A DNA stretch of 64,000 nucleotides. It comes from Nocardia sienata NBRC 100364 (GTDB taxonomy: Bacteria > Actinomycetota > Actinomycetes > Mycobacteriales > Mycobacteriaceae). Every line of letters begins with the position of its first letter. Position 1 is the first letter of the stretch. Below, one piece after another: positions 27,901-35,236 of the stretch. The notes under the pieces were generated by a model that did not search any database, was not told the DNA's origin, and saw only the letters and a program-made list of their open reading frames with translations. The translations under genes were made by a program, and so were the position numbers. The stretch covers positions 1 to 64,000 of the forward strand of contig NZ_BDBX01000044.1 in the NCBI RefSeq assembly GCF_001613205.1, written 5' to 3'.

Positions 27901-30900
27901 GCAACCGGTCCAGATCAATGACGCCCCCGAGCTCGACGGCGAACAACATCACATAGTCGTCGGGACCACCCACCGTGAACTGGGAATGGAAGAACAACCC
28001 CGCGCCCAGCGGTGCGAGCGGCAGCACATCGATCAGGCCCGGATGCTCCGCGCGCCAGGTGTCGAGCTCTCGCTGCCCCACCCGGACCAGCGGCAGATCC
28101 GAAGGAGTCAGGCCCCCGGCCGCCGGATCGGCGATATGCCGGGCGATGGCGTTGACCGCGGCCAGCCATTCGTCGGCCAGCTCCCGGACCGCCGGCTCGT
28201 CGACGATATCGACGGCGTAGGCGAACGAGGCCGTGATCCGGCCGTCGCCGCCGACGACGGCTTCGATATCTATCACCGTCTCCGCCGGCATATCCGGGTC
28301 GAACGCGGTCGCGAACCCACCGAGTTCCCCGATGGGCTGCCAGGATGTCTCGTCGTTACCGGGTCCTACGCCGTCGGCGGCGAACCGGCCCGCGCAAGCG
28401 AAACCGATCTGTGCCACGGGAGGTTCGAATTCCCCGGGGGCCGAGCTGCGCAGCGACCCGAATCCCAGCGGCCGGGGAATAGCCACCAGTTGTTCCTTCA
28501 CCGATCGCAGCAGTGCGGCGGTCACCGGGCCCGCGGCCAGCGCGGCCCGGGGATCGATATCGCCGAGATCAAGGGCCACCGGGTATGCCGTATCGAACCA
28601 GCCGACGGTACGGGTGAGATCCGCGCCGGGCAGTAGCGATTCCGCGCGCCCGTCGCCGTACAGCCGGACCCGGGTGGTCGCGCAGTCCACTCCGCGCCGG
28701 GACCGCCAGTTCCGCACCGCCAGAGCGAGCGCGGCCAGCAGCGCACCTTCGGAAGTCATCCGGTACAGCGCCGGTACTTCGGTCACCACCACCTCGGCGA
28801 TATCCCCCGGCACCTCCACCGCGAATCGGTGCATCGACGCGTGGGTATCGACGGTGGGGTCGATCGCCCGCGCGCCCAGCAGCGGGTCCGGGGTGGACAG
28901 CACCTTCCGCCACCGGGCGAGCGCGGTGTCGCGTTCCGGCGGCGGGACGGGTTCGGTCGCCGCCTGCGCCCAGCGCCGGAACGACGTGGTGACAGCGGGC
29001 AGCTCGGGACGCCGCCGACCGGCCACCTGCGCCCAGGCCCGGGCCAGATCCGCCAGGAGGATCTGCCAGGACGCACTGTCGACCACATAGTGGTGCACGG
29101 CGAGCAGCAGTGCGTCGCGGGCGCCCGGACGGCACAACCGGGTCGCGGCGACCATCCGGCCACCGAGCGGATCCAGGCGCGCCACGGTCGTTTCCATCGC
29201 CGAACCGGCGAGCGCGACGACCTCGGCCGGACGGGTCCCCGCGGGTACCTCGACCTCGGCGAGCAGGCGGCTCTCCCCGACAGGCCCGCTGTCGGGGACT
29301 TCCCACCGGTACTGCCCGTCCGCAGCCACCAGCCGCGCCCGCAACATATCGTGCCGCTCCACCACGGCACCGAGGACCGTCGCCGTCCAGGCCCGGTCGA
29401 TTCCCTCCGGCAACGCCAGCACCGCCGTCTGCGCGAAACCGGGATGTACGCCCCCCACCAGATACTCGGCCAGGATCGGAGTCGGCGGCACGGCACCGAC
29501 ACCGTCGGCCGGGATCGGCGGAGTTTCCCGCTGCCCGACCCCGCGCGCATCCCCATGCGCCGGTTGCCGGAGTTGCCCCGGACCCGGCGCAACCGTTTCT
29601 CCCCTGAAACCGCGCCAGTTGTCCGGTGGCGCCTCGTGCTCGAACGCGTGGGCCGCAGGCGAGAGGCCCGTCCCCGCCCCGTCGGCGCGGCCGGATCCGG
29701 GCCGCGTATCGCGCACCGACGCGTTCGTCACGGCAGGCGCGACGGTTTCCCCCGCGAACCCACGCCCACGTTGCGGCAGCGCACTCCGTTCCAGTGCGGT
29801 GTCCCGATGCTGCGAAACCTCACCGCGCCCCGGGCTTCCGTGTCGAGGTGGGGCTCCGAACTCGAACTCTCGGACTCGATCCGGCGGCGCCTCACGAACC
29901 CCCCGGCCAGAGGCAGATTCCCGCATCGCCCCTCCCCCGAGCCCACGCGAACGTTCCGGCGGCGCCTCACGTTCGGCCACGTCGGCCGAAGCCTGCGGCA
30001 CCTCCCCCCCGAGCCCACGCGAACGCTCCGGCGACACACCACGTTCGACCACGTCGGCCGAAGCCTGCGGCAACTCTCTCCCGAGCCCACGCGAACGCTG
30101 TGGCGATACACCACGTTCGGCCACGTCGGCCGAAGCCTGCGGCAGCACCACACCCAAGTCCCGCGCACGTTGCGGCAACACACCATGTTCGGCCACGTCG
30201 GCCGAAGCCTGCGGTACCCCTCCCCCGAGCCCACGCGCACGTTGCGGCAACACACCATGTTCGGCCACGTCGGCCGAAGGCCGCGGCGCCCCTCCCCCGA
30301 GCCCACGCGAACGCTGCGGCAACACACCACGTTCGGCCACGTCGGCCGATTCAGCCGGGACCTCTACATCCGCGCCCCCACGCGAAGATTCCGGCAGCAG
30401 ACCTCGATCGAACTCGGCGTTCGAAGGAGGCGGCACCTCACCGCCCCCGAGCCCGCGTGAAGACCTCGGCAGCACAACCCGACCCGACTCCGCGGCCGAA
30501 GCCTCCGGGACCTCTCCGCGTCCGATCCCGCGTCCGCGATCCGGCAGGATCGCGCGCTCGGCCTCGTGGCCCGAAGCCGGAGAGGCCCCCGCCGGACCGG
30601 GCACGCGCCTGCCTTCACGGGGGCCACCGTGACCGGGCACGTGGACGGGCGCCGGTCCGCGCGCACTCGCGGACAGAGCTTCGTGCTCCGGCCGGTCCGC
30701 CGGAGTCGGTGAGACCGGGCCCGCCGCGAACCCGGGCGAACGCTCCGGCCGCGCACCCCGGTCGAGCTCACCGCTCGAAGTCTGCGGATCCTCTCCCCAT
30801 CCGTTCACCTGTGAACCGCTGCGGCCCAGGTATTCGATCTCTTCACCGCGAGATGTGACGATCCGCCGTACCAGATCGCCGGTGCGGTACATACGGGCAC

Positions 30901-32095
30901 CGGGCCGGCCGAGTTCGGCGCCGAAGGGCGCGGCGAGGAAATGCTGCGCTGTGAGGCCGCGCTGCCCGAGGTACCCGTGCGCCAGCGCCGGCCCGGACAG
31001 GTAGAGCTCACCCACCACCCCGGTGGGCACCGGCCGCAACCGGGCGTCGAGAACGAGGACACCGGACTCGTGCAGGGCGGCACCGAGCGTGATCGGCGCC
31101 CCCGGCGCCGTCGTACCCGGTCCGGTCGCGATGACACCGGCCTCGGTGCGGCCGTAGCCGGTGACGAGGTTCGGCTTGCGCGCCCAGCGGCCGATCGGTT
31201 CGAAATCGCACCCGCCGCCGATGGCGACGACCTGTACATCGGTGAGCCCCGCCGGGTCCACGGAGGTCAATGCCGCCGGGGTCGCGAGTATATGGGTGAC
31301 CTGTTCCCGGGCCAGCAGGTCGGTGCGGCTCCGCCCGTCCGGTGTGCCCGCGGGGACGAGCACCAGCGTGGCACCGGAGGTGAAGGCCAGCAACAGTTCC
31401 AGCACCGAGACATCGACATCCGGTGCGCACATATGGGCCACCCGGGAATCGCTGGTGATGCCGTACCGATCTGTTACGGCCGCGACCACCGGGGCCAGTG
31501 CGCTGTGCGGGACCACCACACCGGTGTGCTCCCCGTCCGGAGCGGATGTGTAGGCGATATAGGCGGGATGGCGCGCGTCGAGCATCCGCACCCGGTCGGC
31601 GTAGGAGATGGGATGCCGCGCCCGGCGCGCGATCCGTTCGGCCTGCACCGGATCGTCGAGTTCCATCCAGTACAGGGACCGGCCGAGCGCGGATCGGTAC
31701 CGCGAAGTGGTCAGACCGAGAGCGGCTCCCGAACCGGCGGCGATCCGGTCGATCCGGTCGCCGGGCATACCGGGGTCGATCGGCACATGGGCGGCCCCGG
31801 TTTTCGCGATCGCCCAGACCGCGAGCACGGATTCGGGGCTGCGCGCGAGCCCGATCGCCACCACATCGCCCGGTCCGATTCCGCGCTCGATCAGTTCCCG
31901 GGCCAGTCGTGAGGATCCTTCGTCCAACTCCTGGTAGGTGATCTCGCGCTGGTGGGCGGGGTCACCCGTGGGGTTGAAGCGGATCGCCACCTCGGTGGCG
32001 GCGGATTCGACGGCGGCGGTCAGCAGCTGGGCGAACAGCGGGCTTCCCGAACGACGCCGTCGACTACCGACAAAAGGACGGCGGGCAGTGTGCAT
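21998..32095 (-). CDS. Giant NRPS-like protein A with one intact Thr-type A-T pair
   Basis: 3,365 aa in one open frame; ATG at 32095 with GAGGTG upstream. Domains by approximate residue: truncated A core 20-430; disordered linker 430-865 with a 24-residue tandem repeat; epimerisation domain 868-1300 with intact H-H-Y-V-V-D-S-A-S-W; condensation domain 1345-1770; C-terminal half of another condensation domain 1775-2010; complete A domain 2017-2525; carrier domain with Ser2575 in L-G-G-N-S-L; condensation domain 2610-3040; final truncated A core 3060-3365. The complete A domain has the core S-G-S-T-G, the A10 G-K-V-D-R, and selectivity residues readable as D-F-W-N-V-G-M-V-H-K, a threonine-type code. 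The condensation motifs read H-Q-L-L-F-D-G and H-R-I-A-A-D-A. There is no thioesterase. It probably acts with protein B, encoded downstream on the same strand. Confidence 0.88.
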   Translation of the reverse strand: MHTARRPFVGSRRRRSGSPLFAQLLTAAVESAATEVAIRFNPTGDPAHQREITYQELDEGSSRLARELIERGIGPGDVVAIGLARSPESVLAVWAIAKTGAAHVPIDPGMPGDRIDRIAAGSGAALGLTTSRYRSALGRSLYWMELDDPVQAERIARRARHPISYADRVRMLDARHPAYIAYTSAPDGEHTGVVVPHSALAPVVAAVTDRYGITSDSRVAHMCAPDVDVSVLELLLAFTSGATLVLVPAGTPDGRSRTDLLAREQVTHILATPAALTSVDPAGLTDVQVVAIGGGCDFEPIGRWARKPNLVTGYGRTEAGVIATGPGTTAPGAPITLGAALHESGVLVLDARLRPVPTGVVGELYLSGPALAHGYLGQRGLTAQHFLAAPFGAELGRPGARMYRTGDLVRRIVTSRGEEIEYLGRSGSQVNGWGEDPQTSSGELDRGARPERSPGFAAGPVSPTPADRPEHEALSASARGPAPVHVPGHGGPREGRRVPGPAGASPASGHEAERAILPDRGRGIGRGEVPEASAAESGRVVLPRSSRGLGGGEVPPPSNAEFDRGLLPESSRGGADVEVPAESADVAERGVLPQRSRGLGGGAPRPSADVAEHGVLPQRARGLGGGVPQASADVAEHGVLPQRARDLGVVLPQASADVAERGVSPQRSRGLGRELPQASADVVERGVSPERSRGLGGEVPQASADVAEREAPPERSRGLGGGAMRESASGRGVREAPPDRVREFEFGAPPRHGSPGRGEVSQHRDTALERSALPQRGRGFAGETVAPAVTNASVRDTRPGSGRADGAGTGLSPAAHAFEHEAPPDNWRGFRGETVAPGPGQLRQPAHGDARGVGQRETPPIPADGVGAVPPTPILAEYLVGGVHPGFAQTAVLALPEGIDRAWTATVLGAVVERHDMLRARLVAADGQYRWEVPDSGPVGESRLLAEVEVPAGTRPAEVVALAGSAMETTVARLDPLGGRMVAATRLCRPGARDALLLAVHHYVVDSASWQILLADLARAWAQVAGRRRPELPAVTTSFRRWAQAATEPVPPPERDTALARWRKVLSTPDPLLGARAIDPTVDTHASMHRFAVEVPGDIAEVVVTEVPALYRMTSEGALLAALALAVRNWRSRRGVDCATTRVRLYGDGRAESLLPGADLTRTVGWFDTAYPVALDLGDIDPRAALAAGPVTAALLRSVKEQLVAIPRPLGFGSLRSSAPGEFEPPVAQIGFACAGRFAADGVGPGNDETSWQPIGELGGFATAFDPDMPAETVIDIEAVVGGDGRITASFAYAVDIVDEPAVRELADEWLAAVNAIARHIADPAAGGLTPSDLPLVRVGQRELDTWRAEHPGLIDVLPLAPLGAGLFFHSQFTVGGPDDYVMLFAVELGGVIDLDRLHRAAQGLVDRHPVLRTAFVTAADGVPVQLVTEPVTVPWRVADDVGDYEIPELLETERLTRFALDTAPLLRVTVYRTVSGRTHLVLAAHQLLFDGRSAPILLDDLLTLYARHGDPAALPPPPAYRDYLQWLARQDTAAGRARWADALRGARPTALAPVLAPPTEPGTGMGKVDLALGDAQTAAMAAYAAEAGVPVETVVQALWALLLAGLTGRRDIVFGAVVSGRPAGLSGVDRMAGLFANTVPVRVCFEPGWTVRDLLIRIRSEQHALRDHHYLSAADTAPGAAGLFDTLLIYDLRPAGAARWPTAGDIDGLEVTEPTCHAFTHYPVTLVAESADRLLLRLWYRRERIAESAAGALSVLLHALVGQLLAVPAELGPTPAADWWRAPGTLVGRAELPADRPRPAARSGRCGQVTRELSIDLLDSLNDIATHQETTGFTVIQAALAILLARLSGHRDIAVGAFSTQHAGGGLSVLHTDLDPALRFDELLDTARLAGGALFETGGHGTERLGQLIDTVRTAAGQPPFRVLLATTDAPARLPDMLDLRVDLLDTGAEARLTFTYTSDLFDAPTLGDHADRLLRILNAVAADPHRIVGDIDLLAPGERDLVLREWNSGGVPVPAVTLVDLIEAQARRRPRSPAVRSGGVVLSFAELLSRSYQVARTLIAAGAGPESLVAVAVPRTEELPVALLGVLLSGAGYLPIDTAYPRKRLEAVLADAGPAVVLTTAAERDALPTVDAPVILLAETVHRSTEPVTDAERRAPLRPDNVAYVVHTSGSTGAPRAVAVAHRSVVELFANTQLLFEFDDTDVWTLFHSIAFDFSVWELWCSLASGGSVVVVDRPTAGSPEQFRDLLIRERVTVLNQTPSAFYRLAEADRLAHGTGALALRYVVFGGEALDLRRLRSWYERHGGPETDGPWLVNMYGLTETTVHASFLALDEKLVDNPAGVIGRALPGLDAFVLDERLHPAPVGVPGEIYVSGRQLTRGYAGSPGATATRFVADPFGAPGSRMYRSGDIGRWAAFGGRAELEYAGRGDAQVQLRGFRVELGEVEAALLRCPGVGRAVALVRTDELAGDRLLGYVVAAAEHEVVLDPGLLREQVAEILPAYMVPETLVVVEELPLTTHGKVDRYALPVPPVTGRAPYAAPAGRVETVVAGVFADLLGAENIGADDDFFALGGNSLTATRAVARINEALSAQLVVRVLFEAPTVAALAARVVPGVVPRVERPILARVDRPDRIPLSPRQYRLWPGDRLVPDSAVHNISLAIGLDGALDTSALRYALSDVLERHEVLRTRYPGDSDGRPYQEILPVAQALRGGLESETTEDALGRIGELLAAGFDVTTQVPVRGLLLTTGPDRHVLALVVHRIAADAASLAPLARDLMTAYLARVGGESPRWSPLPVQYADYAIWQGAVLGEGAQENSVAAAQSAYWREKLRGVIGEPELPLDRPRPAMPSMRGGTTGFAVSAEVHEGLDRLARDRGATLFMVMHAAVSVLLHQLTGAEDITVGTPVAGRGERSLDDLVGMFANTLALRARVDSSRPFAELLDETRETGLSAFDNAEIPFEQVVEVAAPEQAIARNPLFSVLLTVDNHDRVALKLPGLSVWSLDCRELTATFDLRIDIDPGRDADGAPGDIHAVLTYPTDLFDEETVRSFGRRLRRILTAVAADPLRPVGAIEYAEAPERPRALAPAEQLLPAAAAGTALAQTLSTSVEDDPEGPAVVCGEAAVSYRELDARSSRLARVLIARGYGPGTGVVSALERGVDAVVAIWAVLKAGATLVPADALEVAAAADLAVAAGLAVGRAPAVPHLEWLLLDDPEIAAEISAQSPRPVTHAHRARPLRGNDPAVVDGTGRQVSYDRLATAVTRVQTVTGLTYEARTYRAGRGDSPAAVLETVAAGAAGASVVVVPEEHATPAGEWITHLWSDSAGLEVLDPGELEDLTALVLDEEDEPGTAWSGVETVLGLDTLLG
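29971..30402 (-). repeat. 72-bp tandem repeat, six units, inside NRPS-like protein A
   Basis: Units begin at 29971, 30043, 30115, 30187, 30259 and 30331, each exactly 72 bp (24 codons), with weaker copies on both sides. Each contains gttcggccacgtcggccga or a near match. The encoded repeat begins ADVAERGVSPQRSRGLGGEV on the minus strand. Because the unit is a whole number of codons, copy number can change without breaking the frame. It is protein-coding, not a CRISPR array. Confidence 0.9.
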
Positions 32096-32349
32096 TCGGG
32101 TGCGTTCACCTCTCGCATCGAGCCAGGTCCCGGCCCCCTACATACCCTGCGGGGGTGGAAGGGCATATGGACCGGGGCCGGCGCGGTGTGGCCATCATAT
32201 TCGGGAGCGCCCCGGGTCGCCGCCCGGGGAACGACCCAGCACCGGGTGGCCGTCACGCCCCGGCGGGACGTTGCCGCCGTTCGGGTCGAGTGGCTACGCC
32301 GGACGAACGGGCCCGGACGTCGCCGCCCGCACCCGGCCGATGTACGGGT

Positions 32350-33426
32350 TCACAACCAGCCGCGCCGGATCGCCTGCACCCCGGCCTGGAAGCGGGTGCT
32401 GGCGCCGAGCCGCTCCAGCAGCCGGGCGGTGCGCCGGACCACCGTGCGCCGCGACATACCGAGCCGGCGAGCGATCGTATCGTCGGTCGCGCCCATCCCC
32501 ATCATGGTGAGGATCGCGCGGTCGCGTTCGTCGAGTTCGTCGGCTTCCGGCTGCACCGAGATCGGCGCGGACAGGGTCCACAGCACATCGAAACTGCGGA
32601 TCAACATATCCAGTAGCGGTGATCCGTTGATCCGCAGCGCCATCGGGTCGGGCCGGCGTTCGTCGGTGTGCAGCACCAGGCTGGCGCGTTCGTCGTCGGC
32701 GATGATCAACTTGAACGGCGGATCGGGCAGCGTACGTGCCTGCGCGCCCCGGGCGTTGGTGGCCAGAGTGTGCCGCAGCCGGTCCGCGTCCTGATAGATC
32801 GTGTCCTGGTAGAGGATCCGGTATCGCACACCCTCGGCCATCCGGGTCTGTTTGAGTTCGGCGATCCGGCTGTCGCGTTCGGGATCGCTGATATGCGGGC
32901 TGCGCTCGACCATTTTCACCGAGCTGTCGGCATTGGCGTGCAGTGCCTCGAAGTCGGCGAGCAGTTCGGCCCGTTCGAAGACCGGCGAGATCACCCCGTT
33001 CCAACCCTGCGAGCGCCGGACGGAACGGAAGGTCTCACTGAGCCGGGCCGCGGCCGCGTGCATGGTGCTGATCTCCTGGCGCCGCCGCCGAGCCTCGGCC
33101 TCGGACAACGATTCCGGCGCGTGGGCGTCCCAGCGCGGGGTGCCGTCGGGCTCGGTGAGGCGGATCACCGCACGCAGCCCGCACAGATCGTCGAGCGCGT
33201 TCTCGACCACGGCCTCGGACAGTGCGGTGTGCCGGGCGATATCGGCGAGGCCCGACCGCGGCCGCTGCACCAGCGCCGCGTACACCCGGCCGTGGATCGA
33301 GTCGGGTTCGAAGATATCGGCCAGTTCGGTCACACCGGGGGTCCGCAATTCGGCCTGCAATCCCGTGGGGGTGGCAAGGATCGGGCGGTCGAGCGATTCT
33401 GTCGATCTCAGTGCGAGGGTCCCCAC
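32350..33426 (-). CDS. TrmB/LuxR-type transcriptional regulator
   Basis: 358 aa. An N-terminal winged-helix region resembling TrmB (residues about 35-95) is followed by a central sensor-like region (about 110-270) and a C-terminal LuxR/GerE-type helix-turn-helix (about 290-350; D-D-T-I-A-R-R-L-G-M-S-R-R-T-V-V). This arrangement is common in regulators beside actinobacterial specialised-metabolite genes. It sits 254 bp upstream of the first NRPS-like gene on the same strand and is its best candidate regulator. The GTG at 33426 overlaps the end of the M23 peptidase gene by 19 bp; a downstream start is possible. Confidence 0.82.
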   Translation of the reverse strand: MGTLALRSTESLDRPILATPTGLQAELRTPGVTELADIFEPDSIHGRVYAALVQRPRSGLADIARHTALSEAVVENALDDLCGLRAVIRLTEPDGTPRWDAHAPESLSEAEARRRRQEISTMHAAAARLSETFRSVRRSQGWNGVISPVFERAELLADFEALHANADSSVKMVERSPHISDPERDSRIAELKQTRMAEGVRYRILYQDTIYQDADRLRHTLATNARGAQARTLPDPPFKLIIADDERASLVLHTDERRPDPMALRINGSPLLDMLIRSFDVLWTLSAPISVQPEADELDERDRAILTMMGMGATDDTIARRLGMSRRTVVRRTARLLERLGASTRFQAGVQAIRRGWL

Positions 33427-34277
33427 TCCAGCGGCACCCCCTTGGACACCATCCAGGTCATCGGATCGATTTTGTTACCACCTTGGTCCCAGATCTCCAG
33501 ATGCAGATGGGGGCCGGTGGATTGCCCGCGGTTTCCCACGGTGGCGATCACATCACCCGCGTTCACCCGCTGCCCTTCGCTGACGTAGATATCGTTGACG
33601 TGCCCGTAGACGCCGGTGGTGCCGTCGTCGTGCAGGACCCGGACCCACATTCCGAATCCGGAGGCCGGACCGGCCTCGACCACCGTGCCGGAGGCAACCG
33701 ATTTGATCGGCGCGCCGAGTGTATCGGCGAAGTCGATACCGTAGTGCATGGCGCCCCACCGGCTGCCATAGGTGGAGCTGACGACGCCGGCGACCGGCCG
33801 CACCGCGGCGGCGGGGGCCAGTTGCTGATGCAATTGCTTCAGCGTCTGCTCGGCCTGGGTCAGCGGGGCGGCGACCTCGGGCGGCAGATTCTGCAGGCCG
33901 AACGGGGCGGCCACCGGCGCGGGTGCGGCGATCGGGGCGGCCTGGGCCGGTGCGGGCTGTGTATCGGCGACCGGCGCGGCCTGTGCCATCCGCGCGGCGG
34001 ACGCGGGCGAGGAGTCCGCGGTGGGCGTGACCGGTTCGGCCTTCACCGCCTCGTCGTCGCCGCTTCCGGGCAGTAACGGCGTCGCGTAGGCGATGGCGGG
34101 AGCGATCTGGGAAGCGGTACCGATCAGCGCGCCGGCGGCGACAGCGGCCCCGGCGGCGGCGCGGACCTTTTCGGCCGCGGTGGCGGCGGCGCGGTGGCGG
34201 CGGGGGCGGACCTGCACATCGTCACCGACAAGGCTCATAACGGTGATGGAGCTGGGGCCTAGTCGATGGTGCGCCAA
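33408..34277 (-). CDS. Secreted M23 family metallopeptidase
   Basis: 289 aa. Predicted cell-wall endopeptidase of the LytM/M23 type: after a basic N-terminus and hydrophobic export segment (about residues 35-65) comes an Ala/Pro-rich linker, a short coiled region and the catalytic domain. H-Y-G-I-D and the G-P-H-L-H-L-E-I-W motif supply the zinc ligands and catalytic His. The TTG at 34277 with GAGGA 7 bp upstream is the preferred start; an ATG at 34238 has no ribosome-binding site. It overlaps the regulator gene by 19 bp on the same strand, so the two may be co-transcribed, although the functions look unrelated. Confidence 0.9.
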   Translation of the reverse strand: MAHHRLGPSSITVMSLVGDDVQVRPRRHRAAATAAEKVRAAAGAAVAAGALIGTASQIAPAIAYATPLLPGSGDDEAVKAEPVTPTADSSPASAARMAQAAPVADTQPAPAQAAPIAAPAPVAAPFGLQNLPPEVAAPLTQAEQTLKQLHQQLAPAAAVRPVAGVVSSTYGSRWGAMHYGIDFADTLGAPIKSVASGTVVEAGPASGFGMWVRVLHDDGTTGVYGHVNDIYVSEGQRVNAGDVIATVGNRGQSTGPHLHLEIWDQGGNKIDPMTWMVSKGVPLEWGPSH

Positions 34278-34755
34278 AGGTCCGTCCTCGCTATCCGGTC
34301 ATCAGGGTCGAACGCCGTGCACGGATCCAGCTACTCGAGCCGGATAAACGTAACGTTTCGGCATCCGTTGTGACGGTAACTCTACCGGCCCGTGATCGAA
34401 TCGCAACCTTTTCTGTTAATTACCAGCTCAAACGGGGTAATGCAGTCCGCGCCTCCTGTTGTGAACGATGTCTTTTTCGTAATATTTGCGAGGTTCTCCT
34501 ACCGACCCCCACACGAGGCGGTCACCCCCCGGCAAACCCCGCACACCGCCCCCGACAGCGGTCGTCCCGCACGCACCACGCCGCGGGTTACCGAGACAGC
34601 AATGGACCCGCTACCGCCAAAGCACCGCCCCACGAACGACTTTCACGACCAATCCACTGCTATTGACAACCAATTTCGATTAGACTCGGCCCGGCAGATC
34701 TGCACGCGGGTTTCCGCACCATCAGTTGCAAGACCAGTTGACCCAGGAGGTCGCC
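34278..34755. other. 478-bp divergent intergenic region, AT-richer than average
   Basis: Separates the leftward M23 peptidase from the rightward SCO5389-family gene. It holds no gene. A TTGACA hexamer at 34663-34668 lies upstream of the SCO5389-family gene; the best -10-like hexamer (TAGACT, 34681-34686) is only 12 bp away, so the promoter assignment is weak. The long leader before the peptidase could hold a structured RNA, but I could not match a known riboswitch. Confidence 0.45.
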
Positions 34756-35148
34756 GTGTCCCTAGATGTCCCCACCGCTCTACTGGAACGTGCCGAGCGC
34801 GGTGATGTCACCGACGCCGAATTCGTCGAATGCGTCCGCAACTCGCTGCCCTACGCGTGGGAGGTCGTCAGTCGCGTCGCCGGCGAACTCGGGTCCGGCA
34901 CCGCGGAATTCGCCGACAACGAAGTGGCCCCGCCGGACGAGACGGCACGCGGTCAGCTGCTGCGCGCCCTGGCCTCGGATGCCATCCGGGGTGGCCTGGA
35001 ACGGCACTTCGGCGTCAAACTGGCGTTCCAGAACTGCCACCGGGTGGCGGCGTTCCCCCTGTCGGCGGTCGGCGGTGAAACCTACAGCCGCTTCATCAGC
35101 CCCCGCAACCAATTGCTCAACCAGAGCCCGGAACTGCGCAACTGCTGA
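34756..35148 (+). CDS. SCO5389 family protein
   Basis: 130-aa member of a small conserved actinobacterial family of unknown function, recognised by its N-terminal S-L-D-V-P and by the segments P-Y-A-W-E, P-P-D-E-x-A-R-G-Q-L-L-R-A-L-A-S-D-A-I-R-G, F-G-V-K-L-A-F-Q-N-C-H and the C-terminal Q-L-L-N-Q-S-P-E-L-R. It has no signal peptide or membrane segment. The GTG at 34756 is chosen because GGAGG lies 6 bp upstream; an earlier in-frame ATG at 34726 has no such site. It is followed by a strong stem-loop, so it is probably monocistronic. Confidence 0.92.
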   Translation: MSLDVPTALLERAERGDVTDAEFVECVRNSLPYAWEVVSRVAGELGSGTAEFADNEVAPPDETARGQLLRALASDAIRGGLERHFGVKLAFQNCHRVAAFPLSAVGGETYSRFISPRNQLLNQSPELRNC

Positions 35149-35155
35149 TCCGGCA

Positions 35156-35185
35156 GGTCCCCGGCGCGAATCCGCGCCGGGGACC
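35156..35185 (+). terminator. Stem-loop between convergent SCO5389-family and acyl-CoA ligase genes
   Basis: GGTCCCCGGCGCG (35156-35168) pairs perfectly with 35173-35185 around an AATC loop, 8 bp after the stop codon. It may act for both converging transcripts. Confidence 0.7.
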
Positions 35186-35236
35186 CCGCATCCGGCCGGC
35201 GACCCGGCCGCGGATATCGGCCCGGACCGCCGACCC

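Noticed and set aside
29971..30402. CRISPR-like regular repeat
   Set aside because: The 72-bp units are contiguous with no unique spacers and lie in frame inside a coding sequence.
12384..32095. Many long plus-strand and off-frame open frames across the NRPS-like genes
   Set aside because: Shadows caused by high GC and strong codon bias; they show Arg/Gly/Pro-rich composition, no domains, and no ribosome-binding sites.
34278..34520. Cyclic-di-AMP (ydaO) riboswitch before the M23 peptidase gene
   Set aside because: The context is right (long leader, cell-wall peptidase), but the conserved core could not be found by eye. A covariance-model scan would decide.
34663..34686. Canonical promoter for the SCO5389-family gene
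   Set aside because: TTGACA is clear but the nearest -10-like hexamer is only 12 bp away, too short for a vegetative promoter.
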